Shown here in pieces: positions 1 through 7,698 of a DNA stretch of 64,000 nt. Made by a program: the position numbers and the translations under genes. The first letter of the stretch is position 1. Each line of letters starts with the position of its first letter. The stretch is from Spirochaeta thermophila DSM 6192. GTDB lineage: Bacteria > Spirochaetota > Spirochaetia > Winmispirales > Winmispiraceae. The notes under the pieces are model-generated. The model did not search any database and was not told where the DNA came from. It saw nothing but the letters and a program-made list of their open reading frames with translations. The stretch lies in assembly GCF_000147075.1 (NCBI RefSeq), contig NC_014484.1, positions 885,501-949,500 on the forward strand, given 5' to 3'.

Positions 1-152
1 GCGAAGAGGTCGAGGAAGGATCGGCCCTCCATGTTCCCCAGGGAGGAGAAGAGGGCCTCGCGCATGCGGGCCATGGCGGGGCGGATGATGCCGGGGGGGC
101 ATAGAACGGTGCGGCCTTTGTGGATGCCGCCGGTGATGCGCATGGGTTTCAT
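1..152 (-). CDS. rsmD: RsmD, 16S rRNA (guanine966-N2)-methyltransferase, N-terminal part
   Basis: This is the first 50 codons of a gene that runs off the left edge of the window. The protein begins MKPMRITGG and continues with a segment like the RsmD N-terminus: RITGG..KGR, then RPAMARMREALFSSL (family form RPTTDRVREALFNIL), then the start of the LDLF strand that leads into the SAM-binding site. RsmD methylates G966 of 16S rRNA in the assembling 30S subunit. The ATG at 152 follows AGGAGG by about five bases, and that ribosome-binding site overlaps the recG stop, so the gene is probably translated with recG at the end of the dnaE-yggT-recG operon. The catalytic motif lies outside the window. 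Confidence 0.85.
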   Translation of the reverse strand, partial: MKPMRITGGIHKGRTVLCPPGIIRPAMARMREALFSSLGNMEGRSFLDLF

Positions 153-161
153 GGGTGCCTC

Positions 162-2213
162 CTAGAGGGCGGGTTCCTTGTCGGTCCGTTCGATGAGGGT
201 GCGGATGAGGGTGTGTTCGGGCCTGAGGAGGCCGGGGTCCCTCGCGAGGAGGGCCTCCACGTCCTTCCGCACCTCGTGCATGAGGGGGGCGTCCCGGGTG
301 AGGTGGGCGATCCGGAGCCTGAGGTGGCCGGCCTGGATCGTGCCGTCGAGGAGGTCGCCGGGGCCGCGTATCTCCAGGTCCTTCTCGGCGATGAGGAAGC
401 CGTCGGTGGTTTCTTTCATGGTGCGGAGTCGGGCCTTTGCCTCTTCGGTGAGGTCGGGGCTGTAGACGAGGAAGGCGTAGGATTGGCGGTCGCTTCGCCC
501 TACTCTCCCACGAAGCTGGTGGAGGGTGGCGAGGCCGAAGCGTTCGGCGTGTTCGATGACGATGCAGGTGGCGGTGGGAACGTTCACCCCCACCTCGATG
601 ACGCTGGTGGCCACGAGGATCCGGATCGTTCCCTGCATGAACTCCCGCATGATGCGTTCCTTCTCTTCGTCGGGGATGCGGGAGTGGATGAGGGCGACCT
701 TCCACCGGGGGTATCGGCGGCGCAGGAACTCGACCATGGATTCGGCGTTGCGCAGCTCGAGCTTCTCGGATTCGCCGATGAGGGGGTAGACGAAGTAGGC
801 CTGATGTCCCTTCTCGAGCTCCTTCTCGACCCAGGTGTAGACCTTTTCCTCTTTGCCGAGCACGGCGAGGTGGGTGCGGACGGGTTTTCGGCCGGGGGGC
901 ATGGTCTTGATGGTGCTCATGTCCATGTCGCCGTAGAGGGTGAGGGCCATGGTGCGGGGGATGGGGGTGGCGGTCATGAGGAGGAGGTCGGGGTGGGAGG
1001 CCTTCTCGAGGAGTCGGGCGCGTTGTGAGACGCCGAACTTGTGCTGTTCGTCGATGATGACGAGTCGGAGGTTGCGGTAAGCCACGTCGTCGCTGAAGAG
1101 GGTGTGGGTGCCGATGACCAGGTCGACTTCGCCGCGGAGGATGGCGGAGAGGAGGGTGCGGCGGGCGGCGGGTTGGAGGGTGCCGGCGAGGAGGGCGGTG
1201 CGGATGCCGAAGGGGGAAAGGAGGGTGTGGGCGGTCTCGGCGTGCTGAAGGGCGAGGAGCTCGGTGGGGACCATGAAGGCGACCTGGTGTCCGGCTTCGA
1301 TGTAGGGGAGGGCGGCGAGGAGGGCGACGAGGGTCTTGCCGCTGCCGACGTCGCCCTGAAGGAGGCGGGCCATGGGGCGGGGGCTCGTGGTGTCGGCGTA
1401 GATCTCCTCGAGGGCCTTCTCCTGGTCAGGGGTGAGGGGGAAGGGGAGGGAGCGTCGGACGCGTTCCTGGAGGGTGCGGGGGAAGTGGACGGGGGCCTGA
1501 AGCTGGGTCTTTCGTTTCATGGCCGCGCGTACCACGATGACCTGGAGGAAGAAGAGTTCCTGGTAGATGAGGCGGGTGCGGGCGCGGGTGAGGGCGGCCC
1601 GGTCGGGGGGGAAGTGGATGGCGGCGAGGGCCTCGGGGAGGGGGGGGAGGGAGCGGGCTGCGAGGAGCGAGGGGGGGAGGGGGTCGTCGAGGAGGGGGAG
1701 GTACTGGCGGAGGGCGGCCTGCACGGCGGAGCGGAGGATGGTTTGGGGGAGGTCCTCGGTGGTGGGGTAGATGGGAAGGATCTTCCCGAACTCCTTCGGG
1801 CTCTCGGTGTAGGGTTCGATGATGAAGCGTGTGGACTGGAGCTTCCCGTAGCGCATCTCGAACTGGCCGCTCACGAAGACCTTCATCCCCGGGGAGAACT
1901 TCCGGGAGAGGAAGTTGCGGCCGAAACAGACGAGGGCGGCGAGCTCGGTCCCGTCGTTGATGAAGATGCGGAGTACGGGGTTGGAGGGCTTCCCTATGTA
2001 GTCCATGAGGGTGATGGTGGCCACGGTGGTGGCCTTGCCGGTGGCGTGGGCCTCGGCGAGGGAGGTGAAGGTGCTGCGGTCCTCGTAGTCGCGCGGGTAG
2101 TGCTGGAGGAGGTCGCCCACGGAGCGTATGCCGAGCTTGTGGAAGTGCCGTGCGGTCTTGCCTCCTATGCCGGCGAGGGTGGTGATGGGGGCGCTGATGT
2201 CCTCCAGGAGCAT
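162..2213 (-). CDS. recG: ATP-dependent DNA helicase RecG
   Basis: A 683-residue protein, normal for RecG, which reverses stalled replication forks and migrates branched DNA. The N-terminal wedge/OB region (about residues 1-240) begins with the helix-hairpin-helix-like segment ITTLAGIGGKTARHF. The SF2 motor follows: Walker A GDVGSGKT near 287-294, the DEQH box near 388-391, motif III MTATPIP, and motif VI with QLRGRVGRS. The gene sits ten bases downstream of the yggT-like gene and its stop overlaps the rsmD ribosome-binding site, so it is inside a housekeeping operon. All recognised helicase motifs are present. Confidence 0.97.
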   Translation of the reverse strand: MLLEDISAPITTLAGIGGKTARHFHKLGIRSVGDLLQHYPRDYEDRSTFTSLAEAHATGKATTVATITLMDYIGKPSNPVLRIFINDGTELAALVCFGRNFLSRKFSPGMKVFVSGQFEMRYGKLQSTRFIIEPYTESPKEFGKILPIYPTTEDLPQTILRSAVQAALRQYLPLLDDPLPPSLLAARSLPPLPEALAAIHFPPDRAALTRARTRLIYQELFFLQVIVVRAAMKRKTQLQAPVHFPRTLQERVRRSLPFPLTPDQEKALEEIYADTTSPRPMARLLQGDVGSGKTLVALLAALPYIEAGHQVAFMVPTELLALQHAETAHTLLSPFGIRTALLAGTLQPAARRTLLSAILRGEVDLVIGTHTLFSDDVAYRNLRLVIIDEQHKFGVSQRARLLEKASHPDLLLMTATPIPRTMALTLYGDMDMSTIKTMPPGRKPVRTHLAVLGKEEKVYTWVEKELEKGHQAYFVYPLIGESEKLELRNAESMVEFLRRRYPRWKVALIHSRIPDEEKERIMREFMQGTIRILVATSVIEVGVNVPTATCIVIEHAERFGLATLHQLRGRVGRSDRQSYAFLVYSPDLTEEAKARLRTMKETTDGFLIAEKDLEIRGPGDLLDGTIQAGHLRLRIAHLTRDAPLMHEVRKDVEALLARDPGLLRPEHTLIRTLIERTDKEPAL

Positions 2214-2220
2214 GGCGGCT

Positions 2221-2811
2221 CTAAAAGGGAAGGAGGATGAGGGCTCGGGTCACGAGGGAGACGAGGGCGTTCCCTGCGAGGTTGAGGAGGAGGAAGAGCA
2301 CCCCGGTGATGAGGAGTCCCGTGCGGTATGAGAGGGGTCGGGAGGTACGCCAGAAGAAGTGGGAGACCGAGTAGGTGAGGGGGGAGAGGATGTTGTCGAG
2401 CGTGAACCAGAAGGGCCCCACGGAATTGGCGCGGAAGGCGATACCAAGGAGTCGGACGGCAATGAGTATCACGAAGAACATGAGGATGAAAGAGACCGCG
2501 AACCAGAGTCCCCCTACGATGATCGAAAGGATCTGTCCTACGTAGATCCGTCCCGTGCGGGCGAGACTCAGGAAGATGTTCCCCAGCACCGAGAGGGCGA
2601 GGAGGGCGATGATGGGGGAAAAGTCGAAACGTTCGGTCCGGAGGAAGCCGATCCTCCTGAAGAGGGCGAGGTAGGGGTCGGTGATCCGATAGAGCAGGAA
2701 CAGCGCCTCCCCTCCCGAGGGGTAGAACCAGGAGAGGAGTATCCGAATGATGAGTATCAGACTGTACAGTGTGACGAGGGCGGAGAGGGTATAGAGTATC
2801 GTCGCGATCAT
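2221..2811 (-). CDS. YggT family integral membrane protein
   Basis: A 196-residue, very hydrophobic protein with four or more predicted membrane segments. It contains two YggT repeats: an N-terminal one (ILYTLSALVTLYSLILIIRI, then a SWF, RITDPYL and F-R-G pattern) and a second, more diverged one from about residue 100. The first repeat has the typical 'TDP.L..FR' signature after the first helix. YggT proteins are inner-membrane proteins of poorly defined role, linked in other bacteria to envelope or division functions and osmotic shock. AAGGAGG precedes the ATG. It lies between dnaE and recG, 27 bases after dnaE, and is probably co-transcribed with both. Exact function unknown. Confidence 0.85.
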   Translation of the reverse strand: MIATILYTLSALVTLYSLILIIRILLSWFYPSGGEALFLLYRITDPYLALFRRIGFLRTERFDFSPIIALLALSVLGNIFLSLARTGRIYVGQILSIIVGGLWFAVSFILMFFVILIAVRLLGIAFRANSVGPFWFTLDNILSPLTYSVSHFFWRTSRPLSYRTGLLITGVLFLLLNLAGNALVSLVTRALILLPF

Positions 2812-2838
2812 GACATCCTCCTTTCGATCTTCATGGGC

Positions 2839-5800
2839 TCACTGGACCCATATCTCTTGCACGTACTCCTCTCTCCGGAGCTGATCGAGCAGGTCCCTCG
2901 AAGGCGATGTGGTGATGTGGACGGACGCCTTCACCACCTGTTCTTTTCCCGAGGAGAGGGGTACGTGGAGGAACACCTGACAGCGGCCGCGGTGCTTGAG
3001 GATGAGTTCCCGGATCTTGAAGAGGTGGTCTTCCGGTACCTGGGGACTTGCGAGCCTGATGTGGACTTCCTGTGCGCCCACGGGGGGCAGGTCCTTCGGA
3101 TCGAGCATCTCTTCCACGATGAACTTGTAGTCATCACGGTTCCTCTCCACACGTCCCCTGCATGCGACCACGGTGTCCGGGACGAGGGGGGAGGAGAGTG
3201 CCTCGTATACGTTGGGGAAGAAGACCGCCTCGATGCTCCCTCTGTAGTCCTCGATGGTACCGAAGGCCATGCGGTTCCCCTTCTGGGTCGTGATTTCGCG
3301 TACGGTCTTGAGGACTCCCATGAGCTGGTAGGTCCTCGAGGGATCGGTCCTCTCCGGATGGGAGAGATCGAGGTTCACCCCCTTCTCCCATATCTCGCGC
3401 AGGTGGTCGAGGGGATGGGATGAGAAGTAGAAACCGAGAAGTTCCCGCTCGTAGCGGAGCTTCTCCATGGTGTCCCAGTCTTCCACAGGGGTGAACTGGA
3501 ACTCTTCCCGGATCTGGGTTTCGGTCTCCTCGAAGAGGAAGCCCTGAGAGGCCTCCTGCTGCTCCTTTATGCGGTTCACGTGGGCGAGAAGGGCCTCCAG
3601 GTTGTGCATGAGTTCCGCCCGGTTGGGATGGAGGCTGTCGAAGACCCCTGCCTGGATGCATGTCTCGATCACCTTCCGGTTGACGGTGCGCAGATCCACT
3701 CGGAAAAGGAAGTCGATGAACGAGGTAAAGGGTCCTTCCTTCCGCTTGCCGAGGATCTCCTCCACTGCAGCGGTCCCCACGTTCTTTATGCCCACGAGGC
3801 CGTAGACGATCTTCCCGTCCCGGACCGTGAAGTAGCGTTCGGAGGCGTTGATGTCGGGAGGGAGGACCTCTATGCCCATCGCCCTGGTCTCGCCGATGTA
3901 TTGGGCGAGCTTGTCCGGGTTGCCGATCTCGTTCGTGAGGTTCGCGGCCATGAACTCCGCGGGATAGTGGGCCTTGAGGTAGGCGGTCTTGTAGGCGAGT
4001 ACGGAGTAGGCTGCGGCGTGGGACTTGTTGAACCCATAGCCTGCGAAGGGGATGAGGAGATCGAAGAGTTCCTCGGCGAACTGGCGGGAGTAGCCCTGGG
4101 CCACCGCCCCTGTGATGAACTTCTCCTTCTCCTTCGCCATGACCTCGGGCTTCTTCTTCCCCATGGCCCGGCGGAGGATGTCGGCTCCGCCCAGGGTGTA
4201 GCCCGCGATCTTCTGGGCGATCTGCATCACCTGTTCCTGGTAGACGATGACCCCGTAGGTCTCCTTGAGGATGGGTTCGAGGTCGGGGTGGGGGTAGGTG
4301 ATCTTCCGTCTGCCCTGTTTCGCCTCGATGAACTGGTCGATGAACTGCATGGGCCCGGGCCGGTAGAGGGCGTTGAGGGCGATGAGTTCTTCGATGCTCT
4401 CCGGTTTCGCCCTGCGGAGGATGTTCTGCATACCCTCACTCTCGAACTGGAAGACGCAGGTGCTCTTCCCCTCGGCCAGGAGCTGGAAGGTCTGTGCGTC
4501 GTCTTCTGGTATGCGTTCCGTATCGAAGTCGGGAGTGTGCGTGCGGACGAGCTCCTCGGTGTGGGTGATGAGGGTGAGGGTCTTGAGTCCGAGGAAGTCC
4601 ATCTTCACGAGCCCGCAGTCCTCGAGGTGTTCCATGGAGTACTGGGTGGAGATGTCGCCAGTCTTGGGATCCCGGTAGAGGGGCACGTAGTTGGTGAGGG
4701 CTTCCCGGCCGATCACGATACCCGCCGCATGGGTGGATGCGTGACGGCTGAGGCCCTGGAGCACCGAGCCTATCTGGAAGAGGCGCGTGTAGGTCTCGTC
4801 CTCCTCGGCGAGGCGGGCGAGTCTCGGTTCCCTCTGGATGGCCTCCTCGACCGATGATGCATCGCCCATGAGCTTGGTGAGTTCGTTCGCCTCGGCGAAG
4901 GGGATCCCGAGCACCCGGGCCACGTCCTTGATCACGGCCTTGGGCTTGAGGGTCCCGAAGGTGATGATCTGAGCGACCCGGTCCTTTCCATACTTCCGGG
5001 TCACGTAGTCGATCACCTCTTCGCGGCGCGCGTAGCAGAAGTCTATGTCGAAGTCGGGCATGGAGATCCGTTCGGGGTTGAGGAATCGCTCGAAGAGGAG
5101 GCCGTACTTGAGCGGGTCGATGTTGGTGATGCCCAGGGCATAGGCCACGATGGATCCGGCCCCGGACCCTCGACCCGGGCCCACGGGGATGCCCTGTTCC
5201 TTTGCGAAATGTACGAAGTCCCACACGATGAGGAAGTATCCGGTGAAGCCCATCTGGATGATGATGGACAGCTCGAGGTCGGCCCGCTCGCGGATCTCTC
5301 GCGTGATCTGATGATACCTCTTCTTGAGGCCCTCGTAGGTGAGGTGTCTCAGGTAGGCCTCGGGCGAGTCGAATCCCTCGGGGATATGGTATTCGGGGAG
5401 GAGGGGACCGGGGAATGGTATCTCGAAGGCGCAGCGTTCCGCGATCCGTACGGTGTTCTCCAGGGCCTCGGGGATGTCCTCGAAGAGGCGGGCCATCTCC
5501 TCGGGCGACTTGAGATAGAACTCCTGGGTCTCGAACCGCATCCTGTCCTGGTCTGAGAGCTTCTTGTTCGTGCCGATGCAGAGGAGCACCTCGTGGGCCT
5601 CGGCGTGTTCCCTGAGGAGGTAGTGCACGTCGTTGGTGGCCACCAGGGGGATGTCGAGCTCCTTCGAGAGTTCCACCAGGGTCTTGTTGACGCGTTTCTG
5701 CTCGGGGAGGCCGTGATCCTGGAGTTCCAGGTAGAAGCGGTCGGGGCCGAAGAGGTCCCGGTAGAACCGGGCGCGCTCGCGGGCTTTGTCGATCTGGCGG

Positions 5801-6249
5801 CCGAGGATGAGGGAGGGAATCTCTCCCCCGAGGCAGGAGCTCAAGGCGATGAGCCCTTCGTGATGTGCGGCGAGGAGTCCGTCGTCGATACGGGGTTTGT
5901 AGTAGAAACCAGTGAGGTAGCTCTCGGTCACGAGCTTGAGGAGATTGAGATACCCGGTGTAGTTCTCGGCGAGGAGGATGAGGTGGTAGTTGGCCGCGTG
6001 GTCTTGATCCTTGAGGGTGCGGGATTCCGGGGCCACGTAGCATTCGCATCCGAGGATCGGGGTCACTCCTGCCGCCCTGGCCTTCTTGTAGAACTCTATC
6101 ATGCCGAAGAGGTTGCCGTGATCGGTGAGGGCCACGGCGTCCATGTCGAGTTCCTTCACCCTCTTGACCAGGTCCCCTGTCTTGATGGAACCGTCGAGCA
6201 GGCTGTAGTCGCTGTGTACGTGGAGGTGCACGAACGGATGGGTGCTCAT
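2839..6249 (-). CDS. dnaE: DNA polymerase III alpha subunit DnaE
   Basis: The replicative polymerase catalytic subunit, 1136 residues, the usual size for DnaE1-type enzymes. Visible parts in order: N-terminal PHP domain (HLHVHSDYSLLDG, residues about 8-20), the palm with the catalytic PDFDIDF motif near residue 400 and GPGRGSGAGS before it, the thumb/fingers with GYGFNKSHAAAYS, tandem helix-hairpin-helix, and a C-terminal OB fold (GVLKTVREITTQKGNRM) followed by a tau-binding tail. The ATG at 6249 has no good Shine-Dalgarno sequence. A promoter just upstream would put the transcript start within about two bases of the ATG, so this may be a leaderless mRNA. First gene of the dnaE-yggT-recG-rsmD operon. 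Confidence 0.98.
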   Translation of the reverse strand: MSTHPFVHLHVHSDYSLLDGSIKTGDLVKRVKELDMDAVALTDHGNLFGMIEFYKKARAAGVTPILGCECYVAPESRTLKDQDHAANYHLILLAENYTGYLNLLKLVTESYLTGFYYKPRIDDGLLAAHHEGLIALSSCLGGEIPSLILGRQIDKARERARFYRDLFGPDRFYLELQDHGLPEQKRVNKTLVELSKELDIPLVATNDVHYLLREHAEAHEVLLCIGTNKKLSDQDRMRFETQEFYLKSPEEMARLFEDIPEALENTVRIAERCAFEIPFPGPLLPEYHIPEGFDSPEAYLRHLTYEGLKKRYHQITREIRERADLELSIIIQMGFTGYFLIVWDFVHFAKEQGIPVGPGRGSGAGSIVAYALGITNIDPLKYGLLFERFLNPERISMPDFDIDFCYARREEVIDYVTRKYGKDRVAQIITFGTLKPKAVIKDVARVLGIPFAEANELTKLMGDASSVEEAIQREPRLARLAEEDETYTRLFQIGSVLQGLSRHASTHAAGIVIGREALTNYVPLYRDPKTGDISTQYSMEHLEDCGLVKMDFLGLKTLTLITHTEELVRTHTPDFDTERIPEDDAQTFQLLAEGKSTCVFQFESEGMQNILRRAKPESIEELIALNALYRPGPMQFIDQFIEAKQGRRKITYPHPDLEPILKETYGVIVYQEQVMQIAQKIAGYTLGGADILRRAMGKKKPEVMAKEKEKFITGAVAQGYSRQFAEELFDLLIPFAGYGFNKSHAAAYSVLAYKTAYLKAHYPAEFMAANLTNEIGNPDKLAQYIGETRAMGIEVLPPDINASERYFTVRDGKIVYGLVGIKNVGTAAVEEILGKRKEGPFTSFIDFLFRVDLRTVNRKVIETCIQAGVFDSLHPNRAELMHNLEALLAHVNRIKEQQEASQGFLFEETETQIREEFQFTPVEDWDTMEKLRYERELLGFYFSSHPLDHLREIWEKGVNLDLSHPERTDPSRTYQLMGVLKTVREITTQKGNRMAFGTIEDYRGSIEAVFFPNVYEALSSPLVPDTVVACRGRVERNRDDYKFIVEEMLDPKDLPPVGAQEVHIRLASPQVPEDHLFKIRELILKHRGRCQVFLHVPLSSGKEQVVKASVHITTSPSRDLLDQLRREEYVQEIWVQ

Positions 6250-6257
6250 GACCCTAC

Positions 6258-6286
6258 ACTATATCCCGAAACCGGGGGGCGTGCAA
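6258..6286 (-). promoter_or_regulatory. Candidate sigma70 promoter of dnaE, leaderless geometry
   Basis: On the minus strand, TTGCAC (6286-6281), a 17-base spacer, and TATAGT (6263-6258). Only eight bases separate the -10 box from the dnaE ATG, so transcription should start at about 6251, one or two bases before the start codon. The -10 box is a good match (5 of 6) and the -35 box a weak one. Confidence 0.55.
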
Positions 6287-6371
6287 CATGGGAGGCTGCA
6301 GAGAGGAGGCCGAGCCCGGCCGCCATGTGTGTAATGTGTTTATCGGTATGAAGATATGACCGTGAGATCGC

Positions 6372-7226
6372 TCAGGCATAGCTCACGTTGAGGAGGAAGG
6401 TGTGGAGGAGGTGCAGGGCCTGCCGCTGTTCGTGGGGGGAGAGGCCGTACTGCTCCTGGGCGATGAGGGCCTCGGCTTCGTCCAGGGTGCGTGTCATCTC
6501 CCGTTCCGGAAGGGGGAGACGTTGGCCGGAGAGGAGTCCTTCCAGGTCGGCCATCCGGATGGGGAGGGGGTGTCGGGTGTGGAAGGCCCATCGGATCTCC
6601 TCGAGGAGGGAGCCCTCGCTCCGGGCGAGGCCGTAGAGGGTGAGTGGACGATCCATGCGGTGGGGCGGCGTGGCGGAGAAGAGGTGGGTGTGGGTCCAGG
6701 GGACTCGGGGGATGCGGATCCGGGTGAGGATCTCGTCTTCGTGGAGGAGGCTGAAGCCCTGCTGATTCCTGATGGCGGAGACGGGAATCCACCTGCTCCT
6801 CGTGGATGTGCGGATCTCGACCACCGCGTCGAGGAGGATGAGGGCGGGCGAGATCCCGAGGCTCCTGTCGGGTATGGTGAGGTTGCCGCCCATGGTGGCG
6901 TTCCACCTGACGGTGGGGGGGGCCGCGAGGAGGAGGGCCCGGGTGAGGAGGGGGGGGAGGACGGCGCGGGCCACGGTGGAGAGATGGCCCTGGCTCACCA
7001 TGGCGCCTATCTCCAGATACCGTTCCGTGCGGATGATTCGGCTCAGTTCCGAGACCCGCTGGAGCGTGATGATGGGTCCCTGGAAGCGGGTCCAGGTGCC
7101 GCTCATGGCGAGGTAGGTACCCCCTGCCATAAGGACGGCCTCGGGGCGCTTCCGGGCGAGGAGGAGGGCGTCTTGCAGGTCTTGGGGATAGTAGATGGCG
7201 ACGCCGGAGTGTCTAGTGGTGTCCAT
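6372..7226 (-). CDS. FAD-binding subunit of xanthine dehydrogenase/CO dehydrogenase family
   Basis: A 284-residue protein of the molybdopterin-dehydrogenase FAD subunit family (XdhB/CoxM type), which passes electrons between the iron-sulfur subunit and FAD. The two flavin-contacting motifs are recognisable: MAGGTYLAM near residue 33 (family AGGTDL) and TMGGNLT near residue 110 (family TIGGNI). The C-terminal CO_deh_flav_C-like region is present. The start overlaps the end of the iron-sulfur subunit gene by 14 bases, so the two are translationally coupled. It is the last gene of a five-gene operon that begins with sugar-nucleotide enzymes. Because the molybdenum subunit is atypical, the substrate, and whether the complex is a hydroxylase at all, are open. 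Confidence 0.85.
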   Translation of the reverse strand: MDTTRHSGVAIYYPQDLQDALLLARKRPEAVLMAGGTYLAMSGTWTRFQGPIITLQRVSELSRIIRTERYLEIGAMVSQGHLSTVARAVLPPLLTRALLLAAPPTVRWNATMGGNLTIPDRSLGISPALILLDAVVEIRTSTRSRWIPVSAIRNQQGFSLLHEDEILTRIRIPRVPWTHTHLFSATPPHRMDRPLTLYGLARSEGSLLEEIRWAFHTRHPLPIRMADLEGLLSGQRLPLPEREMTRTLDEAEALIAQEQYGLSPHEQRQALHLLHTFLLNVSYA

Positions 7227-7698
7227 ATCGCCTCTGCCTGAATCGGAGGGCCTTCACGAGGGCCCGGGTATACTCCTCTGGGGTGATGCACGTGCAGGGA
7301 AACCGTTCCACGTGTTCCCTCATGCCCCTGGGGTCCGTCTGATGGTGCTCGGCGTATACGAGGAGACTGTGACCGAGGAGGATGCGGGAGGGGGCGCAGT
7401 GCCCGCAGGGGAAGACCTTCTCGGCGTGGAATCCCTTCTCCAGATCCACGTAGTCGGGGGTGGAAGAGAAGCCTGCGATCGTGAGGATACGACGCTGTTG
7501 TACCGAGAAGAGGGGGACCATGCAGGCGAGGGAGAAGACGTCGTCGATGAGCACCCCGCATCGTCCGCAGTAGCCGCTACCGCACGACCCCTTCACCGCG
7601 GTGATCCGGAGTTCACTCTTGAGGAAGGAGTGCAGGTCCATGAGGGGATCCACCTCCTGTTGAAGGTGGACGTGATCGAGCTCACAGGTGAGCAACAT
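7213..7698 (-). CDS. [2Fe-2S] iron-sulfur subunit of xanthine dehydrogenase family
   Basis: A small iron-sulfur subunit of 161 residues from the chosen start. Both [2Fe-2S] clusters appear intact: the plant-ferredoxin-type set CGSGYCGRC with a later SLACM cysteine, and the helical-domain set PCGHC followed by PCTC. The ATG at 7698 is chosen over an in-frame ATG at 7740 because GGGAG lies about nine bases upstream and the protein then begins MLLTCELDHVHL, close to the usual strand order. This start lies 17 bases inside the end of the molybdenum-subunit gene. The electron-transfer subunits are thus better conserved than the catalytic one. Confidence 0.87.
   Translation of the reverse strand: MLLTCELDHVHLQQEVDPLMDLHSFLKSELRITAVKGSCGSGYCGRCGVLIDDVFSLACMVPLFSVQQRRILTIAGFSSTPDYVDLEKGFHAEKVFPCGHCAPSRILLGHSLLVYAEHHQTDPRGMREHVERFPCTCITPEEYTRALVKALRFRQRRYGHH

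Noticed and set aside
1041-2240. Long plus-strand frame opposite recG (and a 302-codon one at 120-1028)
   Set aside because: Gly/Glu/Val-rich translation with no recognisable domain; it is the antisense shadow of a real high-GC gene.
6308-6321. GGCCG-AGCC-CGGCC hairpin between dnaE and the FAD-subunit gene
   Set aside because: Short stem with no U-run on either strand; not distinguishable from background in GC-rich DNA.
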